Shown here one piece after another: positions 33,851 to 42,482 of a stretch of 64,000 bases of DNA. The DNA is from Variovorax ginsengisoli (lineage in GTDB: Bacteria > Pseudomonadota > Gammaproteobacteria > Burkholderiales > Burkholderiaceae_C), in NCBI RefSeq assembly GCF_030486595.1, contig NZ_JAUJZH010000010.1, positions 1-64,000 on the forward strand, read 5' to 3'. The notes beneath the pieces were generated by a model. The model saw nothing but the letters and a program-made list of their open reading frames with translations, did not search any database and was not told where the DNA came from. The position numbers and the translations under genes are program-made. Positions within the stretch are counted from its first letter, which is position 1; each line of letters opens with the position of its first letter.

Positions 33851-34524
33851 TCCTGCTCTTCTTCCGGTGCGAACGAGAGCCGGTAGCCCAGGCCGCGCAG
33901 GGTCTGGATGTGGTTTCGCCCGAGCTTTCGGCGCAGCCGGCTGATGAAGACCTCGAGCGTGTTGCTGTCGGCCTCGTCGCCGAAGCCGTACAGCGCATCG
34001 GCCAGGTTCTCGCGCGTGTGGATGCGGTCGGGACGGGTCGCCATGACGCGCAGCAGGGCCCATTCCTTCTGGGTCAGCGTGACCGGAAAGCCGTCCTTGC
34101 GCACCAGGTCGCGCGCCAGGTCGATCTCGAGCGTCCCGAGCCGCAGCACGGGGGCGCTGCTGGTGCTGCGGCGGCGCTCGACCGCCCGCAGCCGGGCCAG
34201 CAGTTCGGCCGGGTCGTAGGGCTTGATGAGGTAGTCGTCGGCGCCGGCATCGAGGCCGCGAATGCGGTCGGTCACCTGGTCGCGGGCGGTCAGCACGATC
34301 ACGATCGGCCGCTCTCGCAGGGCGCGGATGGTCGGCAGCAGCGACAGGCCGTCGCCGTCGCCCAGGTGCAGGTCGAGCAGCACGGCCGCGTACTGCACCG
34401 CGGTCAGGGCGGCGCGTGCTTCCGCCAAGCCAGGTGCCACGTCGACCACGAAGGCCTTTGCCTGAAGATAACTGCAGACAGCGTCGGCCAGTCCGGTGTC
34501 GTCTTCGACCAGCAATATGCGCAC
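33847..34524 (-). CDS. OmpR-family response regulator (PmrA/QseB-like)
   Basis: This 225-residue regulator has a receiver domain with the acidic pocket VEDD, phosphoacceptor aspartate in AVLLDLHLGDGDG, and the lysine in LIKPYDPAEL. The winged-helix output domain has LTQKEWALLRVMATRP and EVFISRLRRKLG. It precedes and overlaps its kinase. Two genes read in the opposite direction, a PAP2 phosphatase and eptA, each carry a TTCAG-N6-TTCA direct repeat at the same distance from the -10, which is the sort of site this class of regulator binds. Confidence 0.93.
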   Translation of the reverse strand: MRILLVEDDTGLADAVCSYLQAKAFVVDVAPGLAEARAALTAVQYAAVLLDLHLGDGDGLSLLPTIRALRERPIVIVLTARDQVTDRIRGLDAGADDYLIKPYDPAELLARLRAVERRRSTSSAPVLRLGTLEIDLARDLVRKDGFPVTLTQKEWALLRVMATRPDRIHTRENLADALYGFGDEADSNTLEVFISRLRRKLGRNHIQTLRGLGYRLSFAPEEEQE

Positions 34525-34572
34525 GGCTGCGTCCTTTCAAAAAGGAGGAGTCTAGAGCCTGCCGGTCCGGCC

Positions 34573-34604
34573 TTCAGCCTGGGTTCATGCCCGTGGGCTA
34601 GCCT
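34573..34604 (+). promoter_or_regulatory. Response-regulator box and promoter of the PAP2 gene
   Basis: TTCAG (34573-34577), six bases, TTCAT (34584-34588), ten bases, then TAGCCT (34599-34604) as -10. The ATG follows at 34613, so the leader is very short. The same layout is seen before eptA. Repeats 11 bases apart are typical of OmpR-family regulators. Confidence 0.65.
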
Positions 34605-34612
34605 TGCGCCGC

Positions 34613-35320
34613 ATGATTCGCTCTGCCTACGCTCGCTTGCTCGTCCTCACGCTGGTCGCCCTCGGCTTGCTGCTTCTGTGGGATGCGAGCGGGCTGGACC
34701 TCGTGCTGGCCCGGATGGCAGGCACGCCGACGGGTTTTCCGTGGCGCGACGACTGGTTCCTGAACAAGGTGATGCACGAGGGCGCCAAGACGCTCAGCTG
34801 GGTGCTGGTGATCGGGCTTTTTGCCGCCATCCGGTGGCCGGTCGGCCTGCTTCGACGCCTGCGCCAGGGCGAGCGGGTGCAACTGGCCGCGACCGCGCTG
34901 GCCAGCGTCATCCTCATCTCGCTGCTCAAGTTCACCAGCAAGACCAGCTGCCCCTGGGATCTCCAGGCCTTCGGCGGCGTGGCGCAATACGTGTCGCACT
35001 GGGCCTGGGGCGTGCGCGACGGGGGCTCGGGCAACTGCTTTCCAGCCGGCCATGCCTCGGCGGCCTTCGCCTACCTGGGCGGCTACTTCGTCTTTCGCCG
35101 CGCCTCACCCGGTGTCGCGCGGGCCTGGTTCGCCTGCACGCTGGTCGCGGGGCTGGCCCTGGGCCTGTCCCAGCAGATGCGGGGCGCCCACTTCATGAGC
35201 CACACCTTGTGGACCGCATGGTTCTGCTGGGTGGCGGCCTTCGCGATCGATGCGCTCGTTCGGGTGCTGTCCGACCGGCGCACGCGGCCGAATGTGTCGC
35301 CGAAGCTGAATGAAGCCTGA
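34613..35320 (+). CDS. PAP2-family phosphatase
   Basis: This 235-residue membrane protein belongs to the PAP2 lipid phosphatases. Visible motifs are KFTSKTSCPWDL (with Cys where many have Arg), the PAGHAS signature and GAHFMSHTLWTAWF with the catalytic histidine. About six membrane helices are expected. Members next to eptA often act on lipid A or undecaprenyl phosphate. The ATG at 34613 lies eight bases after the -10 hexamer. It is 46 bases upstream of eptA and divergent from the two-component genes. Confidence 0.88.
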   Translation: MIRSAYARLLVLTLVALGLLLLWDASGLDLVLARMAGTPTGFPWRDDWFLNKVMHEGAKTLSWVLVIGLFAAIRWPVGLLRRLRQGERVQLAATALASVILISLLKFTSKTSCPWDLQAFGGVAQYVSHWAWGVRDGGSGNCFPAGHASAAFAYLGGYFVFRRASPGVARAWFACTLVAGLALGLSQQMRGAHFMSHTLWTAWFCWVAAFAIDALVRVLSDRRTRPNVSPKLNEA

Positions 35321-35328
35321 CCGCTCGA

Positions 35329-35360
35329 TTCAGGGACGTTTCAGTCCGGGTCCGTAGTCT
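35329..35360 (+). promoter_or_regulatory. Response-regulator box and promoter of eptA
   Basis: TTCAG (35329-35333), six bases, TTCAG (35340-35344), ten bases, then TAGTCT (35355-35360) as -10. The eptA ATG is at 35367. The arrangement is the same as before the PAP2 gene to the base, so a shared regulator is likely. Confidence 0.65.
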
Positions 35361-35366
35361 CCGCCG

Positions 35367-37184
35367 ATGCTTGGTTCCAATTCGTCTTCCGTTGCGCGGC
35401 CACAGGGCGAGCCTGCGGTCGACGACCCGCTCGTTCCCGCGCCCGTGGGCGCGCTACGTTCGCACTGGCGGGCCGTCGACGCCTGGCTGGCACGTCCCCG
35501 CACTGCTCGGCGCGTCGTCGTCTGGCTGAGCCTCTATCTCGCCTTGGTGGCCAACTGGCCGCTGTGGATCGAGCTCGCGCGCATCGGCGGCGCACCCAGC
35601 GTGTACCTGCCCTCGATCGCATCGATGCTGCTGCTCACGGTGTGCGGCACCGTGGCGCTGCTGTCGTTCACCGCCTGGTCGCGCTGGATGAAGCCGGTCT
35701 GGTTCGGCGTCGTCGTGCTGGCGGCGGTGGTCCAGCACTACATGCTGAGCTACCGCGTCGTGATGGACCCGAGCATGCTGGCCAACGCCATGCAGACCGA
35801 TGCCAACGAGGTGCGCGACCTGATGAGCTGGCGCCTGCTGCTCAATGTGATCCTGGTCGCTGCGCTGCCGGGCTGGGCGCTCTGGTGCCTCCGGCTGGCA
35901 CCGCAGCGGCTGGTCTCGCAGGCCTGGCGCAATGGCGTGCTGCTGCTGGCCGTGGCGCTGCTGGCCGCGGGCGGTGCGATGGCCATGAACCGGCAACTGG
36001 CGCCGCTGATGCGCAACAACGCGAACCTGCGCTACATGATGAATCCGCTGGCGAGCCTGTATTCCGCGGGGTCGGTGACTTTCGGACCGGTCTTCAAGCA
36101 CAACCGCCGCCTGATTCCGATGAGCGGCGGTGCGGCCTTGGGCGCCAGCTATGCCGGACAGGCCAAGCCGCCGCTGTTCGTGCTGGTGGTGGGCGAGACC
36201 GCGCGCTCCGACCACTTCGGCCTCAACGGCTATGCGCGCGACACCACGCCGCAGCTCGCGGCGCGCAAGGTGCTGAGCTGGCGCGACGTTCATTCCTGCG
36301 GCACCAACACCCTGGCCTCCGTGCCGTGCATGTTTTCGCCGCTGGGCAAGCAGGCCTTCGAGGGGCGCAAGGACGACTACGAGAACCTGATGGACGTGCT
36401 GCAGGCCTCGGGCCTGGCGGTGTTCTGGCTCGACAACCAGGCCGGCGGCTGCAAGGGCGTGTGCGATCGCATTCCCCATGCGTCGGCCTTCGACCCGCTC
36501 GACGTCGGCGTCAAGAGCGCGTTGTGCGACGGCGACGAGTGCCTGGACGACGTCATGCTCAAGGGCCTGGACCAGCGCCTGGCCGCACTGCCCGCCGAGC
36601 GCCGCGCCAAGGGCGTGGTGCTGGTGATGCACCAGATGGGCAGCCATGGCCCCTCGTACTTCAAGCGCTCGTCGCCGGACTCCAAGCGCTTCCTGCCCGA
36701 ATGCCGGAGCAATGCGCTGGCCGAGTGCAGTCACTCCGAGCTGCTGAACGGCTACGACAACTCCATCGCCTACACCGACCGCTTCCTGGGCAAGACCATC
36801 GACTGGCTCCAGGGCCAGTCGGCGGCGTTCGATCCGGCGCTGCTCTACCTCAGCGACCACGGCGAATCGCTCGGCGAGTACGGCCTGTTCCTGCACGGCG
36901 TGCCCTACAGCTTCGCGCCGGAGGTGCAGAAGCACGTGCCGATGGTGGCCTGGTTCGGCGAAGGAATGACGGCCCGCCGGCAACTGTCCGCCAGCTGCAT
37001 GTCGGCGGGGCTCGACACGCCGCTCACGCACGACAACCTCTATCACACGGTGCTCGGCCTGATGGACGTCAAGACGCCCACCTACCTACCCGCGCTCGAT
37101 GCGCTGGCGTCGTGCCGCGGGCGAGATGCGATGGCTACTTCTTCTCGCGCGGCAGTCGGCCCATCAGGAAGAACTCCGGGTTAG
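35367..37184 (+). CDS. eptA: Lipid A phosphoethanolamine transferase
   Basis: This 605-residue inner-membrane enzyme transfers phosphoethanolamine from phosphatidylethanolamine to lipid A, which lowers surface charge and gives polymyxin tolerance. About five helices fill residues 50-220. The periplasmic domain carries metal-binding VGETARSDHFGLNGY, the nucleophile threonine in HSCGTNTLASVPCMF, SDHGESLGEYG and HGVPYSFAP, plus paired cysteines (GGCKGVC, CDGDEC, ECRSNALAEC). It ends in about 20 residues that overlap the convergent AhpD-like gene by 50 bases and look like read-through tail. Confidence 0.95.
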   Translation: MLGSNSSSVARPQGEPAVDDPLVPAPVGALRSHWRAVDAWLARPRTARRVVVWLSLYLALVANWPLWIELARIGGAPSVYLPSIASMLLLTVCGTVALLSFTAWSRWMKPVWFGVVVLAAVVQHYMLSYRVVMDPSMLANAMQTDANEVRDLMSWRLLLNVILVAALPGWALWCLRLAPQRLVSQAWRNGVLLLAVALLAAGGAMAMNRQLAPLMRNNANLRYMMNPLASLYSAGSVTFGPVFKHNRRLIPMSGGAALGASYAGQAKPPLFVLVVGETARSDHFGLNGYARDTTPQLAARKVLSWRDVHSCGTNTLASVPCMFSPLGKQAFEGRKDDYENLMDVLQASGLAVFWLDNQAGGCKGVCDRIPHASAFDPLDVGVKSALCDGDECLDDVMLKGLDQRLAALPAERRAKGVVLVMHQMGSHGPSYFKRSSPDSKRFLPECRSNALAECSHSELLNGYDNSIAYTDRFLGKTIDWLQGQSAAFDPALLYLSDHGESLGEYGLFLHGVPYSFAPEVQKHVPMVAWFGEGMTARRQLSASCMSAGLDTPLTHDNLYHTVLGLMDVKTPTYLPALDALASCRGRDAMATSSRAAVGPSGRTPG

Positions 37185-37713
37185 GCTGCATCCCGCTGAA
37201 GCTCGCCATTCGGTTCGACAGGCCGAAGAAGGCGGTGATGGCGGCGATGTCCCAGATGTCCTCGTCGTCGAAGCCGTGGGAGTGCAGTGGCGCGAAATCG
37301 CTGTCGTCGATCTCGTGCGATCGCTCGCAGACCTTCATCGCGAATTCGAGCATCGCGCGCTGGCGCGGCGTGATGTCGGCCTTGCGCCAGTTGACGGCCA
37401 CCTGGTCGGCCACCAGCGGCTTCTTCTCGTAGACGCGCAGCAGCGCACCGTGGGCCACCACGCAATAGAGGCACTTGTTGACCGCACTCGTGGCGGTGAC
37501 GATCATCTCGCGATCGCCCTTGGTGAGCGAGCCTTCCTCCTTCAGCATGAGGGCGTCGTGGTAGGCGAAGAAGGCCCGCCACTCGGCCGGGCGGCGCGCC
37601 AGTCCGAGGAAAACGTTGGGCACGAAGCCGGCCTTCTCCTGGACTGCGAGCACCGCGGCGCGGATGTCGTCGGGCAGGTCCTTGAGCTCGGCGAGGGGAT
37701 AGCGGTCGGTCAT
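37135..37713 (-). CDS. AhpD-like peroxidase-related protein
   Basis: This 192-residue protein belongs to the carboxymuconolactone decarboxylase/AhpD fold. The redox CxxC motif and its partner histidine are in NKCLYCVVAHGALLR at about residues 79-93. Homologues are annotated as uncharacterised peroxidase-related enzymes. Its last 17 codons lie on DNA also read by the end of eptA. It is upstream-adjacent to eutC on the same strand but 31 bases away. Confidence 0.88.
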   Translation of the reverse strand: MTDRYPLAELKDLPDDIRAAVLAVQEKAGFVPNVFLGLARRPAEWRAFFAYHDALMLKEEGSLTKGDREMIVTATSAVNKCLYCVVAHGALLRVYEKKPLVADQVAVNWRKADITPRQRAMLEFAMKVCERSHEIDDSDFAPLHSHGFDDEDIWDIAAITAFFGLSNRMASFSGMQPNPEFFLMGRLPREKK

Positions 37714-37744
37714 GAGCGTCTCCTTGGTTCCTTGTTCCCGATCA

Positions 37745-38503
37745 TCATAGGGAGGAGGGAAGATGGAGCTCGCTGTCGTCCTTCAGTGCGACGCCGGTCA
37801 GTCCCCGGCGCAGGGCTTCGCGCAGCAGCCAGCCGAGCTTGAAGGCCGCCGTCGCGTAGGCCAGCCCCTCGGGCCGCACGTTCGAGATGCAATTGCGTTC
37901 GGCGTCGTGGCGGCCACGGCGCGGCGCGTGCGTGATGTAGATCCCGAGGCTGTCGGGCGAACTCAGCCCCGGGCGTTCGCCGATCAGCATGACCGACAGC
38001 CGCGCGCCCAAGGCCTCGCCGATCTCGTCCGCCAGGGCGACCCGGGCCTGGGTCGCGACCACCACCGGCGTCAGCGTCATTCCGGCCGGCAGATGGGCGC
38101 GCAGCGCGGCCAGCAGCGGGACGGCATGGCGCGCCACCGCCAGCGAGGACAGGCCGTCGCCCACCACGATGCAGAGGTCGGCCGGCGGTCCGGCGGCGGC
38201 GTGCAGCCGCTCGGCGTCGCTGGCATCGAGCTGGCGGCCGAGGTCGGGGCGGCGCAGGTAGGCGGTGCGGTCGGGCGCGCGGCTGCGGGCCTGTGCCACG
38301 GCCCAGCCGCCGTCGCGCAGGGCGGACTCGAGCGCCGGCACGTCGAGCGCGGCGTGGATCGCGTCGCGCGCCATCGCATGCGCCCAGCCGAAGCGCAGCA
38401 CCTCGTCGGTCGGCATGCCAGCGCCGGCGCGGCCGAGCGCGAGCCGCGCCGGGGTGGCGCTGCGCCAGGCGCCCCAGGGGCTGGCGGTGACGATGTCGTT
38501 CAT
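37745..38503 (-). CDS. eutC: Ethanolamine ammonia-lyase small subunit
   Basis: This 252-residue subunit, with EutB, forms the adenosylcobalamin-dependent lyase that converts ethanolamine to acetaldehyde and ammonia. Family features include RIALGRAG-type LALGRAGAGMPT, VVGDGLSSLAVARHAVPLL, MLIGERPGLSSPDSLGIYI and CISNVRPEGLAYATAA. The ATG overlaps the eutB stop by four bases. No microcompartment genes are present, so the acetaldehyde is presumably handled by a free dehydrogenase elsewhere. Confidence 0.95.
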   Translation of the reverse strand: MNDIVTASPWGAWRSATPARLALGRAGAGMPTDEVLRFGWAHAMARDAIHAALDVPALESALRDGGWAVAQARSRAPDRTAYLRRPDLGRQLDASDAERLHAAAGPPADLCIVVGDGLSSLAVARHAVPLLAALRAHLPAGMTLTPVVVATQARVALADEIGEALGARLSVMLIGERPGLSSPDSLGIYITHAPRRGRHDAERNCISNVRPEGLAYATAAFKLGWLLREALRRGLTGVALKDDSELHLPSSL

Positions 38504-39894
38504 CGGGCGAGTGCCGCGAGGGCGCCCATGTCGGCGAGCAGGCGATTGGACGAAGGCGGATGGAGCCGGCCCGCGGCGTCGCTGATCTGCATGCGCTGCA
38601 GCCAGGCCTCGAACTCGGGCGCCCGCTTGAGGCCCAGGGTCTGGCGCAGGAACAGCGCGTCGTGGAAGGAAGTGCTTTGATAGTTGAGCATGACGTCGTC
38701 GGCGCCCGGCACGCCCATGATGAAGTTGATGCCTGCCGTGCCGAGCAGCACCAGCAGCGTGTCCATGTCGTCCTGATCGGCCTCGGCGTGGTTGGTGTAG
38801 CAGATGTCGCAGCCGATCGGCAGGCCGAGGAGCTTGCCGCAGAAATGGTCCTCGAGGCCGGCGCGGATGATCTGCTTGCCGTCGTACAGGTACTCGGGCC
38901 CGATGAAGCCGACAACGGTGTTGATCAGCAGGGGCTGGTAGCGGCGGGCCAGCGCGTAGGCGCGTGCCTCGCAAGTCTGCTGGTCGACGCCGAAGCTGGC
39001 GTTGGCCGACAGCGCGCTGCCCTGGCCGGTCTCGAAGTACATGCAGTTGCGCCCGACGGTGCCGCGCCGCAGCGACTGCGCCGCGGCATGGGCCTCGTCG
39101 AGCAGCTCGGGCGTGACGCCGAAGGACAGGTTGGTCTGCTCGGTGCCGCCGATCGACTGGAACACCAGGTCGATCGGCGCCCCGGATTCGGCCAGCTTCA
39201 GCGTGTTGGTGACATGGGTCAGCACGCAGCTCTGGGTCGGGATCTCGAAGCGCTGGATGACTTCGTCGAGCAGCCGCAGCAGCTCGCCGAGGACCGGCAT
39301 GCTGTCGGACGCCGGGTTGAGCCCGATCACGGCATCGCCGGCGCCCATCAGCAGGCCGTCGAGCGTGGAGGCGGCGACGCCGCGCAGGTCGTCGGTCGGG
39401 TGGTTGGGCTGCAGCCGCACCGAGAGGTGGCCGGGCAGGCCGATGGTGTCCCTGAAGCGCGTGACCACGCTGCATTTGCGGGCCACTGCGACCAGGTCCT
39501 GGTTGCGCATGAGCTTGGAGGCCGCGGCCACCATCTCTGGCGTCAGGCCGGGCGCCAGCGCACTCAATGCCGCGGTGTCGGCGCGGTCGGACAGCAGCCA
39601 GTTGCGGAAGTCGCCGACCGTCAGGTGCGCCACGGGCGCGAAGGCCGCGGCGTCGTGGCCGTCGATGATCAGGCGCGTGATGTTGTCGGTTTCATAGGGG
39701 ATCAGCGCTTCGGTCAGAAATTGCTTCAGCGGCGTCTCGGCCAGCACGTGGCGCGCGGCCATGCGTTGCTGCGCGGTGGCGGCGCCGATGCCCGCCAGGT
39801 AGTCGCCCGAACGTGCGGGGCTGGCAAAGGCCATGACCTGCCTCAGGTCGTCAAAGTCGAAGACCTGGGAGTCGATCGTGGTGCGGTAGCGCAT
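38500..39894 (-). CDS. eutB: Ethanolamine ammonia-lyase large subunit
   Basis: This 464-residue TIM-barrel subunit holds the active site and cobalamin contact. Recognisable parts are VAVARKCSVVTRFRDTIGLP, RLQPNHPTDDLRGV, GLNPASDSMPVLGELLRL, QTNLSFGVTPELLDEAH and YFETGQGSALSANASFG. Length is as in E. coli (453-467). It is the first of two genes. The promoter must lie in the 109 bases shared with the divergent FKBP gene. No EutR-type regulator or eutA reactivase is nearby. Confidence 0.96.
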   Translation of the reverse strand: MRYRTTIDSQVFDFDDLRQVMAFASPARSGDYLAGIGAATAQQRMAARHVLAETPLKQFLTEALIPYETDNITRLIIDGHDAAAFAPVAHLTVGDFRNWLLSDRADTAALSALAPGLTPEMVAAASKLMRNQDLVAVARKCSVVTRFRDTIGLPGHLSVRLQPNHPTDDLRGVAASTLDGLLMGAGDAVIGLNPASDSMPVLGELLRLLDEVIQRFEIPTQSCVLTHVTNTLKLAESGAPIDLVFQSIGGTEQTNLSFGVTPELLDEAHAAAQSLRRGTVGRNCMYFETGQGSALSANASFGVDQQTCEARAYALARRYQPLLINTVVGFIGPEYLYDGKQIIRAGLEDHFCGKLLGLPIGCDICYTNHAEADQDDMDTLLVLLGTAGINFIMGVPGADDVMLNYQSTSFHDALFLRQTLGLKRAPEFEAWLQRMQISDAAGRLHPPSSNRLLADMGALAALAR

Positions 39895-40003
39895 GGTGCG
39901 AGCAGAGAGTCGATGGGTGGCGGCGACGATGTGCAAGAGCGGTGCCAGGCAGGCGCCACCCGGCAATAATGACGCTCTTCGTCCAATCAACCAAGGGTTT
40001 GCC

Positions 40004-40411
40004 GTGCGATCAGTTCTTTGTGCCGCCGTCGTTTCGTTGTTCGTCTTGCCGAGCGCCTTTGCGCAGTCGGCGCCGGTCACCAAGCCCAGCGGGCTGGTGT
40101 TCCAGTCGCTGGTCGACGGCAAGGGCGCCTCGCCGGCCGCGACCGACGTGGTCAAGGTGCACTACCGAGGCACCTTCCCCGACGGCAAGGAGTTCGACAG
40201 CTCCTACAAGCGCGGCGAGCCGACCGAGTTCCCGCTCAACGGCGTGATCCCGTGCTGGACCGAGGGCGTGCAGCTGATGAAGGTCGGCGGCAAGGCCAAG
40301 CTGACCTGCCCGCCGGGCATCGCCTACGGCACGCGCGGGGCGGGCGGGGTGATTCCGCCGAACGCGACCTTGAACTTCGAGATCGAGTTGATTGCTGTGA
40401 AGGGGAAGTAG
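40004..40411 (+). CDS. FKBP-type peptidyl-prolyl isomerase, secreted
   Basis: This 135-residue protein has a signal peptide (CAAVVSLFVLPSAFAQSA) and one FKBP domain with VKVHYRGTFPDGKEFDSSY, GVIPCWTEGVQLMKVGGKA and the closing PPNATLNFEIELI. It probably assists periplasmic protein folding. The GTG at 40004 has AAGGG seven bases upstream; the reading further upstream overlaps eutB and is not native. Confidence 0.93.
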   Translation: MRSVLCAAVVSLFVLPSAFAQSAPVTKPSGLVFQSLVDGKGASPAATDVVKVHYRGTFPDGKEFDSSYKRGEPTEFPLNGVIPCWTEGVQLMKVGGKAKLTCPPGIAYGTRGAGGVIPPNATLNFEIELIAVKGK

Positions 40412-40449
40412 GGAATCGGGGACGTTTGACGGCGGTGGGCGGCGGCGGC

Positions 40450-40630
40450 GGGCGGTATGCCCTGGGCCGGCCGACGTCACCGGCCCTTCGGGCTTCCCTG
40501 CGCTGCTCGCGGCAGGCGGGGTCCGCGCAAACTCGCTCCGCTGCGCTCCACTCAAACACGCGCGGCCCTGATCCGCCTGCCGCTCCGCTGCTCGGCGGTG
40601 CCTCAACGGCCAGCCCAGGGCATACCGCCC
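40450..40630. repeat. Long palindromic repeat element
   Basis: GGCGGTATGCCCTGGGC at 40451-40467 and its exact complement at 40613-40629 form 17-base arms, extended by further pairs on both sides. Inside, GGCAGGCGG at 40511-40519 pairs with CCGCCTGCC at 40573-40581. The 306-base gap between the FKBP gene and OpgD is almost filled by it. It has no convincing gene of its own; readings through it on both strands are low-complexity. It resembles repeats I associate with Comamonadaceae genomes. Confidence 0.75.
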
Positions 40631-40717
40631 ACCACCGCTGATACGTTGGGGTGGCATCGGCGTTGGAGACGTCGGGATGGCCCGCACCGCTTGCCGGGCC
40701 CCCACCAACGAACGATC

Positions 40718-42313
40718 TCAACCCGGCTGAAACTGATACAGCCAGGTCTCCGACAACGTCTGTTCCCCATTCTTCAGGAACAGCCGCATGTCGACCGCCT
40801 CATTGCCCTCCGGCGTGAAGTCGAACTGCGCCCGCCAATGTCCGGCCACGCCGTTCGGAACCGCTTCCGCAAAGACGTACGAGAACTTGCCGCGCGCCGC
40901 GGTCAGCACCAGTTCGGGCTTGACCCCGGAGGCGAGCGATTCCAGCGGCTTGCCGATGAACTCCACCATGAACTTGCGCACCCCCGCCGGCCGAGGTTTG
41001 CCCGGCTCGCCGCCGCGGCCCATGCGGGTGGCGATGCAGCGTGCCAAGGGCGAGGGGAAGGGCTCCTCGGCGCTCCAGTGGAGGCGGTACTTGAGCGTCA
41101 CGCTCGAGCCCGCGCTGGCGGGCGCCTTGGGCACCCAGCAGGCCAGCACGTTGTCGTGGATCTCGTCGTCGGTCGCGATCTCGATCAGCTGCACCTCGCC
41201 TTCGCCCCAGGCACCGAGCGGCTCGACCCACAGGTTCGGCCGCTTCTCGTAGTGGACGCCGTCCTGGTAGTGATCGAAGCTGCGGTCGCGCTGCAGCAGG
41301 CCGAAGCCCTTGGGGTTGTTGTCGGTGAAGGTCGAGGCACGGGTCTGGGTCGGGTTGTTGAGCGGCCGCCAGATGCGCTCGCCAGCGCCGTTCCACATCG
41401 CAAGGCCGTCGGAGTCGTGCACCTCGGGCCGCCAGTCGATGCCGGCCGGCTTCACGGTCTCGGAGTACCAGTACATCGAGGTCAACGGCGCCAGGCCGAA
41501 GCGCTCGACATCGCGGCGCAGGAACAGCCGGCACTCGATGTTCATCAGTACGCCCTTGCCGCGCCGCAGCAGGAACTTGTAGGCGCCGGTGACGCTGGGC
41601 CCTTCGAGCAGCGCGTAGACCGTCATGGCGTCCGAGCCCGCGGTGGGCGGCTCGAAGTAGAAGCGCGTGAAGTCGGGGAACTCCTCCGGCCGGTCGGGCA
41701 CCGCCGCATCGAGTGCGATGCCGCGCGCCGACAGCCCGTACTGGTAGAGCTCGCCGATGGCGCGGAAGTAGGAGGCGCCCTGGAAAGCCACCCAGTCGTT
41801 GTCCTGCCAGGGCCGCCCGGCCTGTTCGCCGAGCCGGCTTTCCTGCAGGCGGAAGCCCGCGAAGCCGGCGCCGGCGGGCAACTGCCTGGCCGGACTGTCG
41901 GCGGGCATCGTGAACAGCGCCGCGTCGTAGAGGATCTCGCGCGCGAAGCTGTCGCCGCGTGCTTCTTCGAGCAGGTACATGTGGACCGGTACCGGGGCCA
42001 GGCGTCCCAGGTGGAAGAAGGTCACGGGGAACGCGCCGGGACCGTCCCGGAACAACGCGTTGCGGGTGTCGAAACGGATCTTTCCCTGGGCGTCGTAGTC
42101 GATGCGCTGCAGTACGTCGGCTGGCAGCGAGGCATCGGCCACCCGGGGCTTGGCGGCCAGGGACTTCGACAATGCAACCAGGCGTTCGAAAGAGAAGGGC
42201 GAGGGTTGACTGAAACGAAGGCCGGCGGCTGCCCGCGCGCCCGCGGGCAGTCCGAGGGAAGCCAGCGCCAGGGAGGCCCCACCGGCGACCAGAAGTGAGC
42301 GACGATCCATCAT
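40718..42313 (-). CDS. opgD: Periplasmic glucan biosynthesis protein, OpgD-like
   Basis: This 531-residue protein belongs to the MdoG/OpgG-OpgD family, which shapes osmoregulated periplasmic glucans. It opens MMDRRSLLVAGGASLALASL, a twin-arginine export signal, which is the mark of OpgD rather than OpgG. Family parts are PVTFFHLGRLAPVPVHMYLL, FAGFRLQES, FQGASYFRAIGELYQYGLSA and EPLGAWGEGEVQLIEIATDD. I place the start at the first of two ATGs (42313, 42310). No opgH glucosyltransferase gene is nearby. A second paralogue with a Sec signal is at 48175. Confidence 0.93.
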   Translation of the reverse strand: MMDRRSLLVAGGASLALASLGLPAGARAAAGLRFSQPSPFSFERLVALSKSLAAKPRVADASLPADVLQRIDYDAQGKIRFDTRNALFRDGPGAFPVTFFHLGRLAPVPVHMYLLEEARGDSFAREILYDAALFTMPADSPARQLPAGAGFAGFRLQESRLGEQAGRPWQDNDWVAFQGASYFRAIGELYQYGLSARGIALDAAVPDRPEEFPDFTRFYFEPPTAGSDAMTVYALLEGPSVTGAYKFLLRRGKGVLMNIECRLFLRRDVERFGLAPLTSMYWYSETVKPAGIDWRPEVHDSDGLAMWNGAGERIWRPLNNPTQTRASTFTDNNPKGFGLLQRDRSFDHYQDGVHYEKRPNLWVEPLGAWGEGEVQLIEIATDDEIHDNVLACWVPKAPASAGSSVTLKYRLHWSAEEPFPSPLARCIATRMGRGGEPGKPRPAGVRKFMVEFIGKPLESLASGVKPELVLTAARGKFSYVFAEAVPNGVAGHWRAQFDFTPEGNEAVDMRLFLKNGEQTLSETWLYQFQPG

Positions 42314-42398
42314 GGAGGCCCAATCTAGCGGCGGCATAGGCGGCACTCCGTAGGCCGAAGGCTGATGACGCCGCAGGGGCGCCCTGGTCCTACAGTCG

Positions 42399-42411
42399 AA
42401 TTCGAAAGCAA
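42399..42411 (+). promoter_or_regulatory. Ada box
   Basis: AAT-TCGAAA-GCAA has the A-box and B-box of the E. coli Ada site (AAT, six bases, GCAA). It lies 71 bases before the ada ATG, and TACAGT at 42443-42448 is a plausible -10, which puts the box about 50 bases upstream of transcription start, as in E. coli. Confidence 0.55.
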
Positions 42412-42482
42412 GACACGGAGTGCGCGGCGCGGCGGCCTTTCCTACAGTGGAGGCACCGATCCACAACATGCCGAGGACAGAG

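Noticed and set aside
35161..35366. A CRISPR-like or tandem repeat near eptA
   Set aside because: Only two short TTCAG units occur, which fit a response-regulator box; there is no repeat-spacer pattern anywhere in the window.
40018..40641. Reading frame through the FKBP gene and the palindromic repeat
   Set aside because: The first part is an off-frame reading of the FKBP gene and the rest is repeat DNA; no ribosome site.
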